Source: Onchidella celtica (Eukaryota > Mollusca > Gastropoda > Systellommatophora > Onchidiidae). Taken from it: 64,000 bases of DNA. The position numbers were made by a program, and so were the translations under genes. Below are positions 56,513 to 64,000 of the stretch, one piece after another. The stretch spans positions 42,998,521 through 43,062,520 of the forward strand of contig OZ007569.1 of assembly GCA_963931925.1 (NCBI GenBank). The letters are read 5' to 3'. Every line of letters starts with the position of its first letter. Within the stretch, counting starts at the first letter, position 1. A model generated the notes under the pieces. It saw only the letters and a list, made by a program, of their open reading frames with translations, was not told the origin of the DNA and did no database searches.

Positions 56513-56966
56513 ACATTTTGTATTTGTATTTGTATTTGTATAACTCTTTAATCCCATTTTGGGAAATTTGCCTTTGTGCCATTGCAGCCCAGTTACAACT
56601 GGAGCAGGCACGTCGTCGCCACAGTGCATCGCCGGTCGGCGGTTGTTGTTTTTTTTGGGGGGGGGGGGGGAGGGGAGGGAATGGTAGAGATGAATTTTAT
56701 TTAATTTTGCCCGGGCAGCGGCCTGTTCGGCCCGCTCTTTACGATTTCCAACTGCCAAGGTATCTTTAACGTGCGCAACGTGCACATGGGCCCTCCGAAT
56801 TTTTTCGTCCTTATCCGAGAAGACTAGGTACTCGATCCTACCCCCCAATAGGATCAGGGACACGAAAATATGAGAAAAATCCCAAACTTCCAACATGCCC
56901 GTTTTGAACCCGGGACCCTTGGCATGAGGGGCGAGCACCTTGCCTCTAAACCACCTTGTCCCCCTT
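56513..56966 (-). mobile_element. tRNA-derived SINE (family S1), apparently full length
   Basis: On the - strand it starts with a tRNA-like head containing A-box TGGTTTAGAGG and B-box-like GGGTTCAAAAC, then the conserved body shared with 24590-24940. It then runs through a poly-C/A-rich linker to a tail AATTTCCCAAAATGGGATTA and (TACAAA)n repeats (56517-56540), the usual LINE-borrowed 3' end. About 454 bp. Confidence 0.82.
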
Positions 56967-57007
56967 GTTTCGGAGAGACAATTTACATAGACAGTAAATA
57001 ATGATCG

Positions 57008-57263
57008 TGATCTTAGTTCTTGTTTGTTCCAACTCCACTTTTTGCATAAATTAGAAGTTCGAGTAAAACGTTTGCGGCTTTAGTATTATAAAGAATGAGA
57101 ATGAAACGGAACTGTGAAATAGCTCGATGTGCCAGTACTGCCACAATGTATTTTAAACAAGTGTCAGAGCATGCATTTTGTGATACCTCTTCTACATAAT
57201 GAAACTGAAAGATCTCCGGTTTTTCAGAAAATGGAGATAGAACAACTAAGAACTGAGGTCGCG
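57008..57263. mobile_element. MITE, 256 bp, with TGATCTTAGTTCTTGTTTGTTC-type ends
   Basis: The left end reads gatcttagttcttgtttgtt followed by ccaactccact; the right end reads tggagatagaacaactaaga followed by actgaggtcgc, imperfect inverted repeats of about 33 bp. It is co-linear with the copy at 2953-3160 (reverse). Confidence 0.65.
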
Positions 57264-58601
57264 TTATGTATCACAAATTCTATCCAGAAGTATTTAAAAA
57301 TGTGTTCCTCCCGCGGGGCCTATTCCGCTTAAGGGGAAAACATTGTCTGATACGCACTGGTGTTACGAATTCAATTCGCAATATTAATTAAGGAAATAAT
57401 ATGCATTAGAATTTAGTTGCTGTTTTCTCTTTCATATATCAAACTCCTGTTATGAATTGTTTATGATTCCTTCTGCTCTTGATCCCAAACCAGAAATAAA
57501 CATACGCTTTGTCTAAACAAACAACTGGCTGAAATACAAATTACAGGCAAAGATTGTCCGAAATTTGACAGCACTTTAAACATTAAATTGAATTACTAAC
57601 TCCAAAAGCAAAGAAGTTGAAATCTATATATATAGCAAATAGTTATTTTGTATTCTGCAAAGATCATCAACATTAACAATAAAATTCATTATGAGACAAG
57701 TCTTGAGACTTTTTCCAGTATCTCAGGTAAAGGAGGTATAATGTAGACACTACCTAATCCAGACAGCTTTGGCCAACAAAGGTAAGGTAAAAACAGATTT
57801 GACTAAGCATGAACCTTGTCAAGAGTTATCTGCCCCTTGAAAAAGTAGAGTCTGCCTTTCTTTTAACTTCTCCACCATATCGATTTCATCATATCAAACA
57901 ATATCAGTATTATGAGAATACATACAGTAACAGCCGTGAAAGTTACAAAAAAAAAAAGCCAACATTCAAGGTATATACAGTTGCATGTTATATAACACAG
58001 AGTAATATTGTTCAGACAGCAGAAAAACTATTTTTTTTCAACCCAAAGGCAAGGCTCGACGACGAACCATTTCATAGGCTTGAGGAAGACGCTTCAGAAG
58101 TTTTTCTGTTGACTATGGATGGGAGAGGAAGGTTACAATAGGAGATAACCCCATGTTGAACAAGTATCTTGGCCTTTGGTTTTCTTACCCTCTATGGGGG
58201 CCTGAGCACGCCCAAGTCATAAATTTGGGTCCTCTTCTGCAGTCTCTTGGGCGGTGGCAGTTGTGTTCCAGCCTCTGAATTTTAAATTTTATGGCCTCAT
58301 GTTGTACTATAGAAGTTCGATGAAAAGCGGCAGTCACACACACTATTATGTATTCATAAACATTCAGCTGTGTTGGAATGAGCAGTATCATATTATTTGG
58401 GTAGACAGACCTGGATAAAAAGTATACTTATTATGCATTTCATATCAATCTTTGCTTTTATATTCCCTTCTACCAGGACGGGTCTGGCTCTTGCTGTATG
58501 TGTCCACTTTGATTAAGTCGGCCCTGTTCCACCTGTCTACGCTGCTCTCTTATGTACAGAACATTCAGAATTCTGCAAAAGGAACACACAAAATAAGACA
58601 G
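57264..58601. other. No gene recognised
   Basis: AT-rich DNA; an open frame at 57809-58141 has no family signature. Confidence 0.45.
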
Positions 58602-59234
58602 TGTAATTCCTTGTAACAGCTGAGGTTGTTCTAGCACGTTATAGTAGGGGGGAATTAGTTGATCTAACTACAACCCTTTAGAAAACGAAACCATTACAGC
58701 TGTAAAATAAATAAACACGAGATCCGACGATATATTAAATAATACTAAAGTTTAATAACTGTATAGTGAACAATAAATTACTAGGAAGACACCAGCGAAA
58801 CTAAATATCTACGCCACACAAAAGGAAACTCACTTACTCACCGACCAACCACTCACACAGGTCTATATATATAAACATTCCTGCAGAAAGTTCCCGAAAT
58901 AAACGTTACCTTTGCCCTCGCACAAACTAACCAATCACGCATCAATACGTCATCAGGTTACATCACTCAAGGCCAAATCTGGCGTAAACATTCGTATCCA
59001 CAACGTTATCGAATATTCGGGAACATACTAATATTTACTGAACGAGTCAAAACACCTGACAACAAGCGAGCAAGGAAAAAAAACTACTCACTAGAAAAGA
59101 AGGTCAGGTCACGGAGTACAGTACACTCTGGCGGTTGTCAACAATAAAATGAAAAAAGTAGTGGACACATGCTCAGCCACCAGCACAACAACAAAACCGG
59201 GGGAGGGCAAGGGGTAGCCCGCAGATGCTACACA
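58602..59234 (-). repeat. 3' LTR of the Gmr1-like retrotransposon
   Basis: On the - strand the LTR begins TGTGTAGCATCTGCGGGC directly after the polypurine tract AAATTGGGGAGT (59235-59246). The far end is uncertain; TTACA at about 58602 gives TG...CA ends and a length of about 633 bp. Inside are a TATA box (58864-58875) and, about 115 bp further, an ATTAAA (58750-58755), a plausible U3-R-U5 layout. The matching 5' LTR would lie beyond position 64000. Confidence 0.6.
58864..58875 (-). promoter_or_regulatory. TATA box of the LTR promoter
   Basis: Reads TTTATATATATAG on the - strand, followed about 30 bp later by the likely transcription start near 58835. Located centrally in the LTR. Confidence 0.45.
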
Positions 59235-59246
59235 ACTCCCCAATTT
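59235..59246 (-). other. Polypurine tract
   Basis: AAATTGGGGAGT on the - strand, abutting the LTR TG. Primes plus-strand DNA synthesis in LTR elements. Confidence 0.6.
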
Positions 59247-60001
59247 AAGTTGAATATCTTTCAACTCCAAAAACATCATACAGCGTCTGCACTATCGTGA
59301 AATAATCTTATAGCACTCCCAATCTCACAAAGGTAGTTGCTAACTCTATTACAATTAATAACAATTTCAGTGTCTTCCCGAATGTCATCACAAATACAAT
59401 ACAATGCAGTGTACTTTGCATCACTAATACCATAACTAATACAATACCGTCATTGCTTCCCAATAGTAAACAGTAGGCCTACTAGTCAAAATAACACAAC
59501 GCCACCACTGTGGTGAAACAATGGTCAATGATATTATTACAAATCATATAAGGTGAAACGATGGCCCATCGTTTACATAATGCTTCGTGCACGAATCATA
59601 GCATATAACTTGTTGTACATAACATGGTTATCTCCAAAATGTATAACTCATACGTACAATGGCAAAAATACCAATACATACCGACCACTGATCAGGGTCT
59701 TTCTTCATCATATTAGGTCAAAACAAGTTACAACATTGCAATATAACACAAACACTGCTTGCTCGCAGTACCCATTTGGGTTACATTTTCCAAAAATTAC
59801 ACCAAGTTCCATTGGTAACTAATATGACATAGCATAAAACCAAAATGTGACTAACACATCATGACTCTCTATCAGCCATCAATTCAATATTCAGTCACAG
59901 ATGAAATACGTCCCCAATTACAGTACAATACTGCCGTCCTAGAAATTCATCTAGTAGGCAAAAGTATGGGTTACAATGCATTTCACTGATAGTGTACTAC
60001 T
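59247..60001 (-). other. Non-coding spacer of the retrotransposon
   Basis: A 755-bp stretch between the RT-RNase H stop and the polypurine tract. It has no env-like or other recognised frame and is AT-rich, unlike the GC-richer coding part. Confidence 0.6.
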
Positions 60002-61402
60002 TTAAAATACCCTGCTCAGGAAATCGGCACAGACATTTTCTCTGCCTTTTACGTAGTGAATCCTGAATCGATAAGACTGTAAAAATAAACTCCATCGTAA
60101 TAACTTTGGACTGTCAAACTTGGCAGAGTTCAAAAACTCTAATGACCGATGGTCAGTTTGGAGCACAAACTCCTTTCCATACAAATACAAAGTAAACTTT
60201 TTTACAGCCCAAACAATAGCTAAACATTCGCGCTCTGAGACCGAATATTTTGTCTCACGAGGCAATAGCTTACGACTAGCATATGCCACAGGGTACAACT
60301 TTCCCTCGTGTTCCTGCATAAGACTAGCGCCTAATCCGCGATCTGATGCATCAGTTGCTAAGACAAACTCTTTGGAAAAATCTGGCAAACATAACACGGG
60401 TTTGGAGATAATGACATTCTTCAAAGAGGTGTACGCTTTCTCCTGCGTTTCATCCCACTGAACTATATTGGTCTGACCCTTTCTAAGTAAATCAGACAAT
60501 GGTGATGCAATCGCTGAAAAGTTAGGAATAAATTCATGGTAATATCCCACTAATCCTAAGAATGCTTTCACTTCCTTCCTAGTAGTGGGTCTGGGTGCGT
60601 CTCGTACCTTACATACATTCTCTTCTAACAGGCCAATCATACCTTCTCCCACTAAGTGTCCAACAAAGTCTACTTCAGACGTTCCAATCAGACACTTCGA
60701 TGGTCTTGCAGTTAATCCAGCTTGGTCCATCCTCTGCAGTAAGTCCTTGAAAGTCTTCACATGCTCGTCGAATGTCTCTGTATGAATCAGCAGGTCGTCC
60801 ACATATGCTGTCACATTGTTCATTCCACGGATCAATGGCTTTACGATCCTGTTCAGCGTGGCTCCTGAGTTCATCATCCCAAAAGGCATCCGAATGAATT
60901 CATAGTGTTCGCCCATGGTGACGAACGCCGTCTTGGGAATGTCTTGCTCTCGAACTTTCACTTGCCAGTATCCCTTGCTCAGGTCAATCCGGGAGAATAA
61001 TTTTCCTCTCGAGAGACTCTGAAACACTTCTGATGGCGCTACTGTCGGATGAGGGTCGAATACTGTGATCTTGTTTAACCTCCTGTAGTCGATGCAGACT
61101 CGGTTGGATCCGTCCTTCTTCTTGACGACAACAATAGGTGAAGCATAAGCTGATGAGCTCCTTCGAATGATGCCCAGCCGTTCCATGGTGCTAAGCTCCT
61201 CCTTCAATGAGTCGCACATAGCGTAGGGCACCGGGTATGGTCGTTGACGAACTGGTACTTCTGTCGTCAAGTCGATGCGATGTTCACCCAACTGGCAGCA
61301 TCCAGGGAGATAGGTGAAGACGTGCTGGTAATCCTTCACCACATCGCAGAGTTCTTGACGTTGTTCCGATGTCAGTTGCGTTCCATGACATCTCTGTAGC
61401 CT
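60002..61402 (-). CDS. Retrotransposon ORF2: reverse transcriptase - RNase H
   Basis: The frame opens at 61402 and is intact for about 467 codons. It is probably expressed by -1 frameshifting from ORF1: the two frames overlap by 31 nt (61372-61402) and this frame lies one base back. The first GTG (61342) is not a credible start. Blocks: QRPYPVPYAM, GIIRRSSSAYASP, CIDYRRLN, LFSRIDLSKGYWQ (catalytic Asp), FIRMPFGMMNSGA, VTAYVDDLLIHT (YVDD), FLGLVGYYHEFIPNFS; then RNase H with ATDASDRGLGA, ERECLAIVWAV, QTDHRSLEFL and ADFLSR. All are typical of Ty3/gypsy. No classic slippery heptamer is visible in the overlap. Confidence 0.95.
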   Translation of the reverse strand, partial: RLQRCHGTQLTSEQRQELCDVVKDYQHVFTYLPGCCQLGEHRIDLTTEVPVRQRPYPVPYAMCDSLKEELSTMERLGIIRRSSSAYASPIVVVKKKDGSNRVCIDYRRLNKITVFDPHPTVAPSEVFQSLSRGKLFSRIDLSKGYWQVKVREQDIPKTAFVTMGEHYEFIRMPFGMMNSGATLNRIVKPLIRGMNNVTAYVDDLLIHTETFDEHVKTFKDLLQRMDQAGLTARPSKCLIGTSEVDFVGHLVGEGMIGLLEENVCKVRDAPRPTTRKEVKAFLGLVGYYHEFIPNFSAIASPLSDLLRKGQTNIVQWDETQEKAYTSLKNVIISKPVLCLPDFSKEFVLATDASDRGLGASLMQEHEGKLYPVAYASRKLLPRETKYSVSERECLAIVWAVKKFTLYLYGKEFVLQTDHRSLEFLNSAKFDSPKLLRWSLFLQSYRFRIHYVKGRENVCADFLSRVF

Positions 61403-64000
61403 TCATTCTGGTTCCAGCTTCCTAGTTCGGCAAGGTCCTCCGTCGTTCCACCGTTGTCGCCTTCCAGGTCGCAATCCTCGATGATTGTCATGCCAGCTGA
61501 CTCCACGGGTTGACTCTTGTCCATCATGTCGTCCTCTGCCAGTACAGTCTCAGCACTATCACCGCCGCCGTCCTTTATGGCGTTGACATGTCCAGGCGTG
61601 GTATCTCTCCTACTGTTGTCCATCCCACACATCTCGGTCACAATAGGTCTCGGTTCCATTGCCACTGCTGCTGTTTTTGACGTCCTTGGAATGTATCTCT
61701 TGAGGAGGTTGGCATGCAAGGTCTTTTCTTTTGCACCCATCTTGACTCTATAGTCGTTAACACCGACAACTGAGACTACCTTATATGGTCCCTTCCATTG
61801 GACTAGGAGCTTGTTAGTGTTCGTCGGCAGTAGCACCAACACTTCATCTCCGGGGCGGAACTTCCTCTCTCGCGCCTTCCGGTCGTAGTAGGTCTTCTGT
61901 CTACCTTGAGCCTTGGAGAGTTCTTCCGTCGCTAACTTCCATGTGTCCTCCAGCCTCTCACGTAGTTCCATGACGTACTGGTAACTGGTCTTCGTTTCCG
62001 GCTCCTCTACGTCCTTGGTCCATAGTTGTCGTAAGATGTGCATTGGTCCTCTCACAGTTCTCCCATACAGCAACTCGAATGGGGCAAACTTGGTCGACTC
62101 TTGGGGAACTTCACGATATGCGAAGAGCAGCGGGTTGATGTATCTGTGCCACTGCTTGGGTTGCTCTGCGCACAGTCGTCTCAATGTTTTCTTCAGCGTG
62201 CCGTTGAATCGCTCCACCAGCCCGTTGCACATAGGGTGGTAGACTGTAGTGGTCGACTGTCGAATTCCCAGTAGTCTGTTCGTTTCCTTCATGACATCTG
62301 ACATAAACTGGGTCCCTTGGTCTGACAAGATCTCTTCGGGCACACCCAAACGGCTGTAGATGTTCACTAAGGCTTCTGCTACCGTTTCTGCGTCGATCTT
62401 CTTCAAGGGTGTGGCTTCGGGGTAACGAGTAGCGTAGTCTATGTACACTAGGATATACCGATGTCCACCTTCACTTGGGGGGTCGATAGGTCCTACTAAG
62501 TCCACGGCCACTCGCCTAAATGGTACGTCCACTACTGGCATACTCTGCAGGTGCACCTTTGGGGTCGCTCCTTTGTTCACCGTCCTCTGGCATATGTCGC
62601 ATGAGCGGCAGTATCTCGCGACGTCACCTTCAATTCCAGGCCAATAAAAATTGCTCATAACTCTGTCTTTGGTTTTCTTCACGCCGAGGTGTCCTCCGAC
62701 GATCGAGTCGTGGGCTACACTCAGTACATACTCTCTCAGTTTCTCGGGTAGTACCACTTGCCTTATAACCGTCGCCTGTCTCAGGTCCTTGTAGATCCGG
62801 TACAGTACTCCTCCATGTTTCTCAAAATGAACAGATTTGTTGCCTCTATTAGTTGGGATCTTCTTCTGCTCTAACTTCCTAATGACTTCGTCTTCTTCTT
62901 GGAGTCGGATATGTTCCTCTCTATCCACTCCCGCGTGCCGTTCTGCTCTCGGCACCTTCAGCGACGTAGACCGGTCCTTCCTCTTCTCCTGGGCCCTCGT
63001 GGTCACCGCTCCTACCATCACCTCAGTATCAGGGTCGTACGGATCCTTCGCTCCGTCCACGTTCCCGACTACTAGGTCGCAGATGGTCTCCGGGAGACAC
63101 AGCGCCGTCACTTTGCCCGTCAGGTAAGGCGTCTTCACGTCGATAACGGCTTCCTCCGCCGCTAGCAAGGAGTTATCGATCCTCGCGATAAGTTTCTTCC
63201 CACCGGTGAGCTGTCCGTCGTCCACCAGTGATCGCCGCACCACTACACCTTCACAGCCGGTATCTCTTAGGACATCTACCGCTCGATTTCCAATCAAGCC
63301 CTTCATCACTGGTAACTTCAGTTTCTCCACGGTCCTTCCGTCACTGCATCCTCCGCACGTAACAGGCACCGCCAACTGTAGCTTCCCGTCCTTCATTACC
63401 GCTTGAACGTTGATGCTGGTGTCAGCCGTCGTCATATCCTGTCTCGACGACTCGTCCGCCGCTATCACTACGGCCGCCGCCGCCTTGTTCGGCTTGCCTC
63501 GTCCCATATCCTTCTGGGCTGGACACATCCTCCGAACGTGGCCTGGCTTTCCACAAAGGTAACATTTCAACTCACCTTTGTCGTTTAACTTTGCACGATA
63601 CTCCGTCGCCTTACGTCCCGGCCTCTGGCACCTATGGCAGACCTGTGGGCTTCTGTTTCCGTTGGGCCTCTGTCGCAATGGCCGGCTCTGCAGTCTGGCG
63701 CTCCCGCTGAGCGTCCGGTTCCTCGCTACCAGGTACGCCTCCGCTGAATCTGCGATGTCCTGTAGCGTCTTTGGTTTCCTCTCCCTCACATGGGTTGCAA
63801 GGTCTGGTGGGCAGGCATCCATGAATTGCTCTCTGACGAACAGATCTCTCACTCCTTCGTAGGTCTCCTCCGTCTTCGACAGCTTTATCCACCTCTCTAG
63901 ATAGGTCTTGATCCTGGTCAAAAACATTCCAACATCTTCTCCATCTTCAGGCTTACCTTGTCTGAACATGAGTCTGTATCCGTCCTCTGACAGGTTGTAC
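61372..64000 (-). CDS. Retrotransposon ORF1: gag - zinc knuckle - protease - integrase (5' incomplete)
   Basis: Open without a stop for more than 870 codons and continuing past the window edge. Order: a gag segment (RDLFVREQFMDACPPDLATH, LQDIADSAEAYL, SCAN-like); a zinc knuckle CYLCGKPGHVRRMC preceded by a second Cys-rich element; a DTG protease (VDVLRDTGCEGVVV); an integrase HHCC domain (HDSIVGGHLG, CRSCDICQR); the DDE core (VAVDLVGPI; LSDQGTQF; NGLVERFNGTLK); a C-terminal GPY/F-type module (FRPGDEVLVL, QWKGPYKVV); and an acidic tail. Integrase therefore precedes reverse transcriptase, unlike ordinary Ty3/gypsy elements but as in Gmr1-type elements. No frame damage was seen. Confidence 0.95.
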   Translation of the reverse strand, partial: YNLSEDGYRLMFRQGKPEDGEDVGMFLTRIKTYLERWIKLSKTEETYEGVRDLFVREQFMDACPPDLATHVRERKPKTLQDIADSAEAYLVARNRTLSGSARLQSRPLRQRPNGNRSPQVCHRCQRPGRKATEYRAKLNDKGELKCYLCGKPGHVRRMCPAQKDMGRGKPNKAAAAVVIAADESSRQDMTTADTSINVQAVMKDGKLQLAVPVTCGGCSDGRTVEKLKLPVMKGLIGNRAVDVLRDTGCEGVVVRRSLVDDGQLTGGKKLIARIDNSLLAAEEAVIDVKTPYLTGKVTALCLPETICDLVVGNVDGAKDPYDPDTEVMVGAVTTRAQEKRKDRSTSLKVPRAERHAGVDREEHIRLQEEDEVIRKLEQKKIPTNRGNKSVHFEKHGGVLYRIYKDLRQATVIRQVVLPEKLREYVLSVAHDSIVGGHLGVKKTKDRVMSNFYWPGIEGDVARYCRSCDICQRTVNKGATPKVHLQSMPVVDVPFRRVAVDLVGPIDPPSEGGHRYILVYIDYATRYPEATPLKKIDAETVAEALVNIYSRLGVPEEILSDQGTQFMSDVMKETNRLLGIRQSTTTVYHPMCNGLVERFNGTLKKTLRRLCAEQPKQWHRYINPLLFAYREVPQESTKFAPFELLYGRTVRGPMHILRQLWTKDVEEPETKTSYQYVMELRERLEDTWKLATEELSKAQGRQKTYYDRKARERKFRPGDEVLVLLPTNTNKLLVQWKGPYKVVSVVGVNDYRVKMGAKEKTLHANLLKRYIPRTSKTAAVAMEPRPIVTEMCGMDNSRRDTTPGHVNAIKDGGGDSAETVLAEDDMMDKSQPVESAGMTIIEDCDLEGDNGGTTEDLAELGSWNQNEGYRDVMERN

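Noticed and set aside
60120-63862. Several plus-strand frames of 60-113 codons
   Set aside because: Shadows of the intact retrotransposon frames on the - strand.

Overview
This is a stretch of intron-rich, repeat-laden animal nuclear DNA. Every recognisable host gene is split by GT-AG introns. The AT-rich background, frequent poly-C/poly-G runs, microsatellites and mix of transposons suit a lophotrochozoan, most likely a mollusc; that assignment is inference only.

Two host genes lie on the + strand. (1) Positions 747-8299 hold the 3' end of an alpha-amylase (GH13, animal type): three well-supported coding exons and a probable tiny last exon. The catalytic exons would lie before position 1. 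(2) Positions 29985-53314 hold a nearly complete Cys-loop receptor subunit of the nicotinic acetylcholine receptor type. Ten exons with matching phases run from the first extracellular beta-strands to TM4, and an eleventh, duplicated cassette exon lies in the TM3-TM4 loop. Only the signal-peptide exon is unresolved. The subunit is divergent: no loop-C Cys-Cys pair, Tyr instead of Trp in loop D, Glu after WKPD in loop A, and Glu at M2 10'.

The space between and inside these genes is filled with mobile DNA. The receptor introns hold two solo LTRs of one family in opposite orientation, each with a perfect 5-bp target duplication (31542-32726 and 49690-50929). They also hold a Tc1/mariner element with TA duplication (33478-35011), a CR1/L2-like LINE end (36177-36752), a decayed endonuclease-RT-RNase H LINE (about 38120-42640) itself interrupted by another repeat, two further LINE scraps (43325-44215), and a 27-bp minisatellite of about 31 units (45876-46708). 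The interval 8.3-29 kb holds MITEs (hAT-like, mariner-like, foldback), a 1-kb element with 186-bp inverted repeats and a CXC-type cysteine cluster, Helitron ends, tRNA-derived SINEs, a 19-bp minisatellite and a 700-bp purine-only tract.

The right end (58.6-64 kb, - strand) carries most of an apparently intact Ty3/gypsy-class LTR retrotransposon whose integrase lies upstream of reverse transcriptase (gag-CCHC-PR-INT, then -1 frame RT-RNase H). This is the copia-like order known from Gmr1-type elements. It is the most unusual mobile element here; the duplicated cassette exon and the divergent pore and binding site of the receptor are the most interesting host-gene observations.
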